Shown here in pieces: positions 10,141-18,314 of a stretch of 64,000 bases of DNA. The notes under the pieces are model-generated. The model searched no databases. It saw only the letters and a program-made list of their open reading frames with translations, and was not told where the DNA came from. The DNA comes from Aurantimonas aggregata. GTDB taxonomy: Bacteria; Pseudomonadota; Alphaproteobacteria; Rhizobiales; Rhizobiaceae. Numbering within the stretch: the stretch's first letter is position 1; every line of letters begins with the position of its first letter. The stretch spans positions 62,001-126,000 of the forward strand of contig NZ_JAAAMJ010000009.1 in NCBI RefSeq assembly GCF_010500835.1, read 5' to 3'. Position numbers and translations under genes: made by a program.

Positions 10141-10375
10141 TGTCTTCTCCATTGGGGTGCTGTCCGCGTGCTCGTTCACGCGACAAGCCGGCCTTGCCGG
10201 GAGAGCGTTCTATGCACCTCTCGCGCCCTCAGTGAAACTGAGAAATGCTGCGATGCAACGTAAGAATAACTTACTGCTCGGCGTCACGCGGCCAAGCGCC
10301 GGAGGACGGGACATGCCGGTATAGAGGACAAGAGCCGGGCAAAGCCGGCGCCGCTCGAAGAGCGACGGCAAAGGC

Positions 10376-10861
10376 TCAGGCCAATCCCTGCTTTTGGCAG
10401 TCGCCATAGACCGCGATCGTCGCGGCGTTCGCCCCGGATATCTGCCTGACGACGAAGGTCGGGTCGCCCGGGCCCGGCTGCCGGGCCAGTTCGCCGCGAA
10501 ACAACCTGTCGTCGGTCGCACCGTCGCGGTTTCTTTCGGCCACCATGCCGCAGACCGCGACCGTGCCTTCTGCGGTGAGGCCCGATCGCAGCGGATAGAA
10601 GCTGATCCCGGCCGCAGCGGGAAAGCTACGGGTGACCGCGAGCCGCACCACGTCGCTCTCGGTCGCCGAGAGCTGGTACGGGGTCGTCGGCGTCAGCTTC
10701 ACGCCCGGCTTCTCGCCATAGAGCGGCACGCCCATCAGGTGAATGTCCGGGATCGAGACGCGCGGCATCTGCGGGAACGCGAAGTTCGACATCGGCGAGC
10801 CGAAGCTGCACCCTGCGAGCGCGCCGCAGCTCGCAAGAACGATCATGTGTCGTCGAGCCAT
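10376..10861 (-). CDS. Putative lipoprotein of unknown function
   Basis: A 161-residue protein with a lipobox, LASCGALAGC, after a short charged MARRHM start; the final Cys would be lipid-modified. The ATG at 10861 is preceded by a strong purine-rich GGAGGGGGAG with 7-nt spacing, which decides the start over a longer in-frame reading from 10972. The mature part has a Pro-rich stretch, then a domain with two further cysteines (VAVCGM and YGDCQK) that could form a disulfide. No family is recognised. It lies on the same strand as the small exported protein downstream, but the 235-bp gap argues against a tight operon. Confidence 0.7.
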   Translation of the reverse strand: MARRHMIVLASCGALAGCSFGSPMSNFAFPQMPRVSIPDIHLMGVPLYGEKPGVKLTPTTPYQLSATESDVVRLAVTRSFPAAAGISFYPLRSGLTAEGTVAVCGMVAERNRDGATDDRLFRGELARQPGPGDPTFVVRQISGANAATIAVYGDCQKQGLA

Positions 10862-11120
10862 GAAAAAGCTCCCCCTCCGACATCGCCATAACAGCTTGGG
10901 CAAGAAATTGTGCGAAATCTGGGCAACCCTTGCGTCAGGCTGACGGGTGTTGCTCGCCGGCCGCAGCGGCACCCGGCCGTGTTTTCGCGGGCCTGCGCGA
11001 GACCCGGGCCACTACGGCGCAAGGAAATGAATCTTCGTGCCGCGACGCCATGGCGCACAGGCAGGACCGATCACTATCTCATGCGTTGTGAATGCTGACG
11101 ACGAACGAACGAGGCGGCCG

Positions 11121-11906
11121 ATGGCGACGAATTCTCCTGCGAAACAGCCGCATCCTGCGTCTTCCCACCGGGGAGTTTTCGCCAGACGCCCTGCCTCTGC
11201 AATCCGTGACGCCGCCCGCTGTTGGGCGATACCGGCGTTGGCATTCGCCCTCCTGGTGCCGGGTGCCGTATCCACGGCATCGGCCGCCGACTGCACGGCC
11301 GCAGCGCGGCCGGGCATCGACTGGAGTGGCTGCAACCGGAAGAACCTCAGCCTGGCGGGCGCCAACCTCGAACGTGCTGCGCTGAAGGACACCGATTTCG
11401 GCCTCACCGATCTCACCAAGGCGCGGCTGACATCGGCCAATCTGGAGGAGGCCGAGCTCGTGCGCAGCTCGCTGGCCGGCGCCAGTGCCGACGGCGCGAA
11501 CTTCACCAAGGTCGAGGCCTATCGCACGGATTTTTCGGCAATCTCGGCAGTCGACGCGTCGTTTCGGAGCGCCGAGCTTCAGCGGGCGAATTTCACCGGC
11601 GCCGTCCTCACCGGCAGCAATTTCGAGAAGGCCGAGCTGGGTCGAGCGAATTTCGCCGGGGCCGAACTCGCCGACAACATGTTCGGCTTCGCCAATCTGG
11701 CGCGCGCCATCTTCAGCGGCGCAAGGATCGCCGGCGAGCCGGACTTCACCGGGGCCTACATGTTCCTGACCCGGATCGAGGGCTCCGACCTCTCGGCCGC
11801 CAAGGGCCTCGACCAGATGCAGATCGACCTGGCCTGCGGCGACGACGCGACGGTCCTTCCCCAGGGGCTGGTTGCTCCGGCAAGCTGGCCCTGCGCCCCG
11901 GAATGA
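11121..11906 (+). CDS. Exported pentapeptide-repeat protein
   Basis: A 261-residue protein with a long basic N-terminus and a hydrophobic core, PALAFALLVPGAVSTASA, ending in a likely signal-peptidase site before ADC. The mature protein has about 25 tandem A(D/N)LxX-type pentapeptides (for example GANLERAAL, SANLEEAEL, GANFTKVEA), predicting a right-handed beta-helix. The C-terminus carries paired cysteines (ACGDD... and SWPC). ATG 11121 has a GAGG 6 nt upstream and is preferred over 11037. Cytoplasmic pentapeptide proteins such as Qnr mimic DNA, but the signal peptide here suggests a periplasmic or surface role, so that function should not be assumed. Confidence 0.85.
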   Translation: MATNSPAKQPHPASSHRGVFARRPASAIRDAARCWAIPALAFALLVPGAVSTASAADCTAAARPGIDWSGCNRKNLSLAGANLERAALKDTDFGLTDLTKARLTSANLEEAELVRSSLAGASADGANFTKVEAYRTDFSAISAVDASFRSAELQRANFTGAVLTGSNFEKAELGRANFAGAELADNMFGFANLARAIFSGARIAGEPDFTGAYMFLTRIEGSDLSAAKGLDQMQIDLACGDDATVLPQGLVAPASWPCAPE

Positions 11907-11948
11907 ACCCGAGCGTCACCGTCGGGCATTGACACGTTCCGCACAATT

Positions 11949-11960
11949 GATCAGGTGATC
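11949..11960. promoter_or_regulatory. Short palindrome before the MFS gene
   Basis: GATCA-GG-TGATC is a 5-bp inverted repeat about 130 bp before the MFS start. A TTGACA lies at 11929-11934, but no good -10 follows at normal spacing. It is a possible operator with weak support. Confidence 0.25.
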
Positions 11961-12090
11961 GAACGATTTCTGCCGGAACCGATCGCTGCTTCGCGCGACC
12001 CAGCATCACCGGTTTCCGCAAGGACGCCGTGCTTCGGACGAGTGCTCCTCGCTCACCCGATCCGCGCGCCAGACAGCCGAGCCTCTGACG

Positions 12091-13317
12091 ATGAACAGTT
12101 ACGGACGTTTCCTGGCGAGCAACACACGCTGGCTCGCCGGCGGCTTCCTGCTGACCTTCTTCTCGGCGTTCGGGCAGACCTTTTTCATCGCCCTGTCGAA
12201 TGGTGAGATCCGCCATGAATTCGGCCTGAGCCACGGCGATTTCGGCGGCATCTACATGCTGTCGACGCTGCTCAGCGCGATGACGCTGCCGTTTCTCGGG
12301 CGCCTGCTCGACCGCTATTCGGTCGCCGCCGTGGCCACCGGCACGATGCTGATGCTGGCCGTGGCGATCGTCATGTTCGGGCTGGTCTGGTCGCTGCCCA
12401 CGCTGGTCTTCGCCATCTACATGCTGCGGCTGTTCGGCCAGGGCATGATGTCCCAGACCGCGCTCACTGCCACCGGGCGCTGGTTCGCCGCCAATCGCGG
12501 ACGGGCGATCTCGATCACCACGATCGGCTTCCGGGTCGGCGAAGGCTGCTTTCCCTTCCTGTTCGTTCTGGTCGCCGGCTATTTCGGCTGGCGCGGGGCG
12601 TGGTTCGCGGCCGCCGTGGCGGTCCTCGTCGCCCTGCCGCTGATCGTCGCGCTGGTATGGGTCGAACGCGACCCGCAGAGCGAGCCGATCTCGCGCGCGC
12701 AGGCGGAAATGCGCAACTGGACGCGCGGCGAGGTGCTGCGCGACTGGCGCTTCTACGTGATCAGCCTCGGCGTGTTCGCGCCGCCCTTCATCGGCACGAC
12801 GATCTTCTTCCACCAGATCTACCTGACCGAGCTCAAGGGTTGGCCGCTGCATCTCTTCGCCAGCGGTTTCGCCGTCATGTCGGTCACGACGATCGCCTTC
12901 ACGCTGGCGGCCGGCTGGCTGGTCGACCGATACTCGGCCGTGAGGCTGCTGCCGGCATTCCTCCTGCCGCTGGCCCTCTCGTGCTTTGCCATTGCGTGGC
13001 TGACACCGGAATGGTCGATCTTCGTGTTCATGGGCTTGCTGGGCGTCAGTTTCGGCTTTTCCGGCACGATCGAAGGCGCCATGTGGCCGGAGCTCTACGG
13101 CACGAAGCATCTCGGCGCGATCCGCTCGATGGTCGTCGCCGCCATGGTGCTCGCCACGGCGATGGGCCCGGGGATCACCGGGATGCTGATCGATGGCGGG
13201 ATCGACCTGCCCGTGCAGTTTGCGGCGATGGGCGGATACAGCCTCGTCGCGGCACTGGCGATGTGGCTGGTGGCGCGCAAGATCCGCCAACCCATCACTG
13301 CCCCCGCTCCAGTCTAG
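12091..13317 (+). CDS. Major facilitator superfamily transporter
   Basis: A 408-residue inner-membrane protein with 12 predicted helices in two halves. The loop GRLLDRYSVAAVATG after helix 2 resembles the MFS motif A region, and GWLVDRYSAVRLLPA is its counterpart in the second half. Direction and substrate cannot be inferred. It is monocistronic: a hairpin follows, and no regulator or enzyme adjoins it. Its position at the edge of the iron block does not prove an iron role, and no TGA-N9-TCA box was found before it. Confidence 0.85.
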   Translation: MNSYGRFLASNTRWLAGGFLLTFFSAFGQTFFIALSNGEIRHEFGLSHGDFGGIYMLSTLLSAMTLPFLGRLLDRYSVAAVATGTMLMLAVAIVMFGLVWSLPTLVFAIYMLRLFGQGMMSQTALTATGRWFAANRGRAISITTIGFRVGEGCFPFLFVLVAGYFGWRGAWFAAAVAVLVALPLIVALVWVERDPQSEPISRAQAEMRNWTRGEVLRDWRFYVISLGVFAPPFIGTTIFFHQIYLTELKGWPLHLFASGFAVMSVTTIAFTLAAGWLVDRYSAVRLLPAFLLPLALSCFAIAWLTPEWSIFVFMGLLGVSFGFSGTIEGAMWPELYGTKHLGAIRSMVVAAMVLATAMGPGITGMLIDGGIDLPVQFAAMGGYSLVAALAMWLVARKIRQPITAPAPV

Positions 13318-13332
13318 CGACCGTAAAAATCG

Positions 13333-13352
13333 CGCAAAACGCGGCTTTTGCG
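13333..13352 (+). terminator. Hairpin after the MFS gene
   Basis: CGCAAAA and TTTTGCG form a perfect 7-bp stem around CGCGGC, 15 bp after the stop codon. This is a plausible terminator, although no T-run follows. Confidence 0.5.
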
Positions 13353-13443
13353 GAAGATAGACCGGCTCGTCGAACGTCCTGCCTTCTTTCGCGGGCATTT
13401 GTGCGCTATTGCACGGCACAATCCTCCCAACATCGAGATCATC

Positions 13444-13599
13444 ATGTCCAGCACGAAGCCGTCTTTGCTCACGCGCGATCAGACCGTATGGCGCGAAGGC
13501 CGCGAAGCCGCCCGCAAGCGCCTGACCAAGAAAGACAACCCCTACGCCTCGGGAACCGCCGACCACCGCGCCTGGAACAAGGGCTTCAAGGGCGAGTAG
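13444..13599 (+). CDS. Small Rmf/CrpP-like protein
   Basis: A 51-residue basic protein starting at ATG 13444. It contains GREAARKRLTKKDNPY and HRAWNKGFKG. The spacing of G-x2-A, NPY and a late W-x2-G-(W/F)-x-G matches the small Rmf/CrpP-type family, whose best known member is ribosome modulation factor. A ribosome-associated or stress role is therefore possible but unproven. The longer in-frame reading from 13348 adds no family-like residues. It is monocistronic and convergent with the amino-acid ABC operon 57 bp away. Confidence 0.65.
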   Translation: MSSTKPSLLTRDQTVWREGREAARKRLTKKDNPYASGTADHRAWNKGFKGE

Positions 13600-13656
13600 A
13601 AGCGCGAGGGCTCAGCCCCGCCGCACCATCAGCGGAAAAGGCGCAGCCGACAGGCC

Positions 13657-14382
13657 TCAGTTCAATCCCAGGAATTGCCGCAGCTCCGCCGTCTTCGGCG
13701 CCGCGAAGACTTCCCTGGGCGGTCCGATCTCGTGCACCCGTCCCTCGTGCATGAATACGACGCGGTTGCAGACGTCGCGGGCGAAACTCATCTCGTGCGT
13801 CACCATGACCAGCGTCATGCCTTCGGCGGCGAGTTCGCGCACCACCGCCAGCACTTCCGCCACCAGCTCGGGATCGAGCGCCGAGGTGACCTCGTCGCAG
13901 AGCAGCGCCATCGGCTCCATCGCCAGCGCCCGCGCGATCGCGACGCGCTGCTGCTGGCCGCCCGACAGCTCGTCCGGATAGGCATCGAATTTGTGCGCGA
14001 GGCCGACGCGCTCCAGCTGCCGGCGGGCCATCGCCTCGGCCTCTTGCTTCGACTTCTTCTTCACCACCGTCTGCGACAGCATGACGTTCCGCCCGGCGGT
14101 CAAATGCGGGAACAGGTTGAACTGCTGGAAGATCATTCCGACCTTCAGCCGCAGCGCCTTCAGCTGCGTCTCCTGCGGCAGGAGTTGCGCGCCGGCGACC
14201 GAGATCGACCCGCCGTCGATCAGCTCCAGCCCGTTGATACAGCGCAGCAGCGTCGACTTGCCCGAGCCGCTCTTGCCGATGATCGCGACGACTTCCCCCG
14301 CGGCGATGTCGAGGTCGATGCCCTTCAGCACCTCGTTGTCGCCGAAGCGCTTGCGAACCTCAGTGACCGCGATGAGCGACAT
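13657..14382 (-). CDS. Polar amino-acid ABC transporter ATPase
   Basis: A 241-residue GlnQ/ArtP-type ATPase. Walker A GKSGSGKS is at 36-43, followed by a Q-loop (MIFQQFNLFPHLT), signature LSGGQQQR, Walker B ALLCDEVTSALDPE and the switch histidine in MVTHEMSFARDV. It powers uptake by the two permeases encoded upstream; its start overlaps the preceding permease gene by 23 bp. It is the last gene of a four-gene operon (binding protein, permease, permease, ATPase). The substrate is probably a polar amino acid or derivative; no enzyme gene adjoins to narrow it. Confidence 0.93.
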   Translation of the reverse strand: MSLIAVTEVRKRFGDNEVLKGIDLDIAAGEVVAIIGKSGSGKSTLLRCINGLELIDGGSISVAGAQLLPQETQLKALRLKVGMIFQQFNLFPHLTAGRNVMLSQTVVKKKSKQEAEAMARRQLERVGLAHKFDAYPDELSGGQQQRVAIARALAMEPMALLCDEVTSALDPELVAEVLAVVRELAAEGMTLVMVTHEMSFARDVCNRVVFMHEGRVHEIGPPREVFAAPKTAELRQFLGLN

Positions 14383-15022
14383 TCAGCTTCCTTTCCAACA
14401 GCTGGCTCGACTTGGACAGCGGCCAGCACAGCGCGAAATAGATCAGCGCGACGAGCCCGTAGACGATGAAGGGCTGGTAGGTGGCGTTGGTGACGATGGT
14501 GCCGGCCCGCGTCAGCTCGACGAAGCCGATGATCGAGGTCAGCGCCGTGCCCTTGATCACCTGCACCGAGAAGCCCACCGTCGGTGGCACGGCGATGCGC
14601 AGCGCCTGCGGCAGGATGACATGGCGCATCTGCTGCACCCGGCCCATGCCGAGGCTCGACGAGGCCTCCCACTGCCCCTTGTGGATCGCCTCGACGCAGC
14701 CGCGCCAGATCTCTGCGAGGAACGCCGCCGTCCAGAGGATCAGCGCGAGGCCGGCGGCGAGCCAGGCCGGCAGGTTCACCCCGAACAGGGACAGGCCGAA
14801 GAACGCCAGGAACAGCTGCATCAACAGCGGCGTGCCCTGGAACAGCTCGATATAGCCCTTGGCGAACAGCCGCAGCCCGCGCGCCTTGGAGATGCGCAGG
14901 AACAGGATCACCATGCCGACCAGCCCGCCGCCGATGAAGGCGCAGAGCGACAGAACGATCGTCCAGCGCGTCGCCAGCAGCAGGTTGCGCAGCATGTCCC
15001 AGAGGGTGAATTCGACCATCAT
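14360..15022 (-). CDS. Polar amino-acid ABC transporter permease
   Basis: A 220-residue HisM/GlnP-type inner-membrane permease. It contains the EAA-type loop (GQWEASSSLGMGRVQQMRHVILPQAL) that docks on the ATPase. The start at 15022 overlaps the preceding permease stop as ATGA, indicating translational coupling; a second ATG follows at once. A longer in-frame reading back to 15568 overlaps the other permease in full and is rejected. It pairs with the 15019-15690 product to form the membrane channel. Confidence 0.92.
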   Translation of the reverse strand: MMVEFTLWDMLRNLLLATRWTIVLSLCAFIGGGLVGMVILFLRISKARGLRLFAKGYIELFQGTPLLMQLFLAFFGLSLFGVNLPAWLAAGLALILWTAAFLAEIWRGCVEAIHKGQWEASSSLGMGRVQQMRHVILPQALRIAVPPTVGFSVQVIKGTALTSIIGFVELTRAGTIVTNATYQPFIVYGLVALIYFALCWPLSKSSQLLERKLNVAHRGH

Positions 15023-15690
15023 CGCGCGGCCCGCCGCGGGAAGATCGTCGTGCCGAGGAGCGCCATCGCCTGCCGCAGCAGGATCGCCAGAGCGAGATAG
15101 ATCAGCGTCGAGGCGAAATACGTCTCGAACGCGCGGAAATTGCGCGACTGGATGAAGCTCGCGGCATAGGTCAGGTCTTCGGCGCCGATCTGCGAGACGA
15201 CGGCGGAACCCAGCATGACGATCACCACCTGCGAAGACAGGGCCGGCCAGATCCGCTGCAGCGCCGGCACCAGCACGACATGGTGGAAGGTCTCGAACGG
15301 CGTCATCGCAAGGCTCGCCCCCGCCTCGAATTGGCCGCGCGGCGTCGCCTGGATGCCGGCGCGGACGATCTCGCAGCCATAGGCGCCGAGATTGATGATC
15401 ATCGCGAGATTGGCCGCCTCGATCGCCGACATCTGCAGCCCGATGGCCGGCAGGCCGAAGAAGATGAAGAACAGCTGGATCAGGAACGGCGTGTTGCGGA
15501 TCAGCTCGACATAGCCGGCCACGATCGGCCGTGCCCATCGGGGTCCCAGCGCCCGCACCCAGGCGCAAGCGATGCCGAGCGCGATGCCGAGCAACGCGCC
15601 GATCAGGATCAACTGGAGCGTAACAGCGATGCCGCTGAGGATCAGCGGCCAGTATTGCGCGATCCAGCCGTAGTCGAACTCGTAGTCCAC
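15019..15690 (-). CDS. Polar amino-acid ABC transporter permease
   Basis: A 223-residue HisQ/GlnP-type permease with five predicted membrane helices. The ATPase-docking loop is GQFEAGASLAMTPFETFHHVVLVPAL, and the conserved VELIRNTPFLIQLFFIFFGLP lies near residues 60-80. It is the second gene of the operon, 67 bp after the binding protein gene, and is coupled to the next permease by a 4-bp overlap. Confidence 0.92.
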   Translation of the reverse strand: MDYEFDYGWIAQYWPLILSGIAVTLQLILIGALLGIALGIACAWVRALGPRWARPIVAGYVELIRNTPFLIQLFFIFFGLPAIGLQMSAIEAANLAMIINLGAYGCEIVRAGIQATPRGQFEAGASLAMTPFETFHHVVLVPALQRIWPALSSQVVIVMLGSAVVSQIGAEDLTYAASFIQSRNFRAFETYFASTLIYLALAILLRQAMALLGTTIFPRRAAR

Positions 15691-15757
15691 GGGCGATCTC
15701 CGCAGGCGGGACGGATCGCCGCCGCCCGGCCGGGCGGCGACGGTACGCGGCGCGCGA

Positions 15758-16549
15758 TCAGAGGTCCTGCGGCAGGTCCATCCCGAGCCATTTCTGCGAG
15801 ACCTCGTTCAGCGCCCCGCTTTCCTTGGCCTCAGCAATGATGCCGTTGACCGCCTCGAGCAGCGCCGGCTCGTCCTTCTCCAGGCCGACATAGCAGGGCG
15901 AGTTCTTGATCAGGAACTTCAGCTCCGGCCGGCGCGGCGGGTTGCGCTCGAGGATCGCGGCGGCGACGACGTTGCCGGTCGCGACCGTCTCGACCTGGCC
16001 GGAGAGGAAGGCGGAGATGGTGCCGTTATTGTCCTCGTAGCGCTGGATCTCGGTGCCCTCGGGCGCAAGATCGGTAAGCGCCAGATCCTCGACCGATCCG
16101 CGCGTCACGCCGACCGTCACGCCCGCCAGATCCTCGATCGCGGCGAGTTCGACATCCGCGGGGGCGAAGACGCCGTTGAAGAACGGCGCATAGGCGGTGG
16201 AGAAGTCGATCTGCCCCTCGCGCTCGGGATTCTTGCCGAGCGAGGAGATGACGAGGTCGACGCGGCCCGTCTGCAAATAGGGGATGCGATTGGCGGAGGT
16301 GACGGCGACCAGTTCCAGATCGACGCCGAGGCCTTCGGCGATCAGCCGCGCCATGTCGATGTCATAGCCCTGCGGAGCCATGTCGGTGCCGATCGATCCG
16401 AAGGGCGGGAAATCCTGCGGAACGGCAATGCGCACCGTGCCGGCGGCGCGAATGTCGTCGAGCGCATCGGCGTGGGCGGGGCTGCCGGACAGGACGGCGG
16501 CGAATCCGAGGGCGGCGACGGCACCGAGGAAGAGGCGACGATGGATCAA
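15758..16549 (-). CDS. Family 3 periplasmic amino-acid-binding protein
   Basis: A 263-residue extracellular solute-binding protein. The signal peptide runs to about residue 27 (SPAHA-D). The domain starts with VRIAVPQDFPPFGSIG and has the family motif GYDIDMARLIAEGLGVDLELV. ISSLGKNPEREGQIDFSTAY corresponds to the amino-acid backbone binding region, with the usual Arg present. First gene of the operon with the two permeases and ATPase downstream. Substrate specificity is not readable. Upstream lies a 222-bp gap shared with the cynS 3' end, with no clear operator. Confidence 0.92.
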   Translation of the reverse strand: MIHRRLFLGAVAALGFAAVLSGSPAHADALDDIRAAGTVRIAVPQDFPPFGSIGTDMAPQGYDIDMARLIAEGLGVDLELVAVTSANRIPYLQTGRVDLVISSLGKNPEREGQIDFSTAYAPFFNGVFAPADVELAAIEDLAGVTVGVTRGSVEDLALTDLAPEGTEIQRYEDNNGTISAFLSGQVETVATGNVVAAAILERNPPRRPELKFLIKNSPCYVGLEKDEPALLEAVNGIIAEAKESGALNEVSQKWLGMDLPQDL

Positions 16550-16771
16550 GACGGGTCTCCTTGCGGTTCGGATGGCCCGTCATGCTCCGCACGCGTGCCT
16601 GATCCCTGAACAGGCAAAGCCTGTGCCACACACGCAGGCCGTGCTGTTGGCGGATGGCGGAGGCTCTCTTTGCCTACTCGGCAGGCAGACCGCCCACGGT
16701 GCGCCCATCCGACCGGCCGTGTCGCAGCAGGAAGCGAGGGGGCGAGCGCGAGACGCCCGCCCCCTTTCCGA

Positions 16772-17260
16772 TCAGTCTTCCTTGTAGCCGAGCGCCGGGA
16801 AATTGCCCTCCGGCTGATGGTAGCGATAGGGCAGGAACTTGCCCGACATGGTGATGCGCACCCGGTCGCCGGCGTCGTTCGGCTCGCGCTCCATCTGCAG
16901 GTCGAAGTCGATCGCCGACATGATGCCGTCGCCGAACTCCTCGTGGAGGTATTCCTTCATGGTCGGGCCGAAGACCATCATCGCCTCGTGGAAGCGATAG
17001 AGCGTCGGGTCGGTCGGCGGCACCAGGCTCTGCTCGCCGCGGTAAGGCACCTCGCTCAGCATCTTCTCCTCGTTCGGCGTGAGGCCGAAGAGCGCCGCGG
17101 CCTTGGCGGCCTGGGGCTTCGGCAGGCGCATCTGACCCAGCAAAGCGGTCATGATGTAGATCTGCGAATAGCCGCCGATTTCCTCGGCGATGGCTTTCCA
17201 GCTGAGATTCTTCTCGCGCTTGATGTCGAAGATCTTCTCGACGAGCTCGATGCGTTTCAT
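16772..17260 (-). CDS. cynS: Cyanate hydratase (cyanase)
   Basis: Converts cyanate and bicarbonate to ammonia and carbon dioxide, giving nitrogen and detoxification; the active form is a cytoplasmic decamer. At 162 residues it is close to the usual 156. The N-terminal helical domain is followed by the catalytic C-terminal domain. Arg89, Glu92 and Ser115 in LYRFHE and GIMSAIDF match the catalytic Arg, Glu and Ser of the E. coli enzyme. It is the last gene after a complete ABC importer on the same strand, the same grouping as the cyanobacterial cynABDS operon, so the transporter very probably carries cyanate. Confidence 0.96.
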   Translation of the reverse strand: MKRIELVEKIFDIKREKNLSWKAIAEEIGGYSQIYIMTALLGQMRLPKPQAAKAAALFGLTPNEEKMLSEVPYRGEQSLVPPTDPTLYRFHEAMMVFGPTMKEYLHEEFGDGIMSAIDFDLQMEREPNDAGDRVRITMSGKFLPYRYHQPEGNFPALGYKED

Positions 17261-17322
17261 GGGTCTGAAGTCCTCTTGATGCGAAAGATTTGCGGCCGGC
17301 CGTGACGCGGCTGGCGGTGAGA

Positions 17323-18237
17323 TCAGGAAGCGACGCGGTCGCCCTTGGCGTCGACGGGCGCAGGCTCGGCGCCCTCTTTGGTGACGATCGGCACGACGAC
17401 GGGCGGACTGCGGAAGTCGTAGGGGAGGCCCGCGGCCAGCTCGTCCTTGAAGGTGGCCGAGCGGGTGACGAGGAAATCCATCAGGTGGTTGCGCAGGTCG
17501 TAGTAGCCGGGCATCCGGTGCAGATCGTTGCGCACCCGGTCGCGCGGCAGCGTGTTCTTCACGATCTCGGCGACATGCGCGTCGGGGCCGTTGGTCATCA
17601 GCACGATCTTGTCGGCGAGGTAGATCGCCTCGTCGACGTCGTGGGTGATCATCAGCACGGTCTGGTCGGAGGAAACACAGATCCGGCGCACCTCGTCCTG
17701 CAGCGTGCCGCGCGTCAGCGCGTCGAGCGCGGAGAACGGCTCGTCCATCAGCAGCGTCTTCGGCTCCAGGCTGAGCGCACGGGCGATGCCGACACGCTGC
17801 TTCATGCCGCCGGACAGTTCGGACGGCTTGCGGTTCGCCGCCGGGCCCAGGCCGACGAGATCGATGAAGCGCATCGCGTGTTCGCGCACCTTCGCCTTCG
17901 GCCAGTCGCGATGCCGCGCCGCCACGGCGTAGGCGACGTTGCCGAGGACGCTCATCCACGGCAGCAGCGCATGACCCTGGAAGATCACCGCCCGGTCGAG
18001 CGAGGGGCCGGAGATCTCCTTGCCGTCGACGATGACGACGCCCTCGCTCGGCGTGTCGAGGCCGGCGAGGATGTTGAGGACGGTGGTCTTGCCGCAGCCG
18101 GAATGGCCGATGATGCAGACGAACTCGCCGCGGTCGATCGACAGCCACAGATCCTCGAAGATCGTCAGCTCTCCCTCGCCTTTTCGGGGATAGCGCTTGG
18201 CGATCCCCTCGATCGAGATCAGACGCTTGCCGGGCAT
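17323..18237 (-). CDS. cynD: Cyanate/nitrate-type ABC transporter ATPase
   Basis: A 304-residue ATPase of the NrtD/CmpD/SsuB group. Walker A is GHSGCGKTT, the signature is LSGGMKQR and Walker B is TLLMDEPFSALD. A C-terminal extension contains DLRNHLMDFLVTRS, typical of nitrate/cyanate importers. The ATG at 18237 has AGGAG 5 nt upstream and is preferred. An in-frame ATG at 18318 would overlap the permease stop as ATGA and would add 27 residues. Its place before cynS points to cyanate. Expressed with cynA and cynB. Confidence 0.9.
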   Translation of the reverse strand: MPGKRLISIEGIAKRYPRKGEGELTIFEDLWLSIDRGEFVCIIGHSGCGKTTVLNILAGLDTPSEGVVIVDGKEISGPSLDRAVIFQGHALLPWMSVLGNVAYAVAARHRDWPKAKVREHAMRFIDLVGLGPAANRKPSELSGGMKQRVGIARALSLEPKTLLMDEPFSALDALTRGTLQDEVRRICVSSDQTVLMITHDVDEAIYLADKIVLMTNGPDAHVAEIVKNTLPRDRVRNDLHRMPGYYDLRNHLMDFLVTRSATFKDELAAGLPYDFRSPPVVVPIVTKEGAEPAPVDAKGDRVAS

Positions 18238-18314
18238 GGAGTCTCCTGTCCGGGATGGGGTCGGGGAAACGCGGTCGGGGCGCGCCAGGGATAGGATCGT
18301 GCCCATGGTCGCGC

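Noticed and set aside
14360-15568. Single 402-residue permease covering both amino-acid permease genes
   Set aside because: The extra N-terminal part is an out-of-frame reading of the other permease, which has its own complete motifs. The ATGA overlap at 15019-15022 marks the real boundary.
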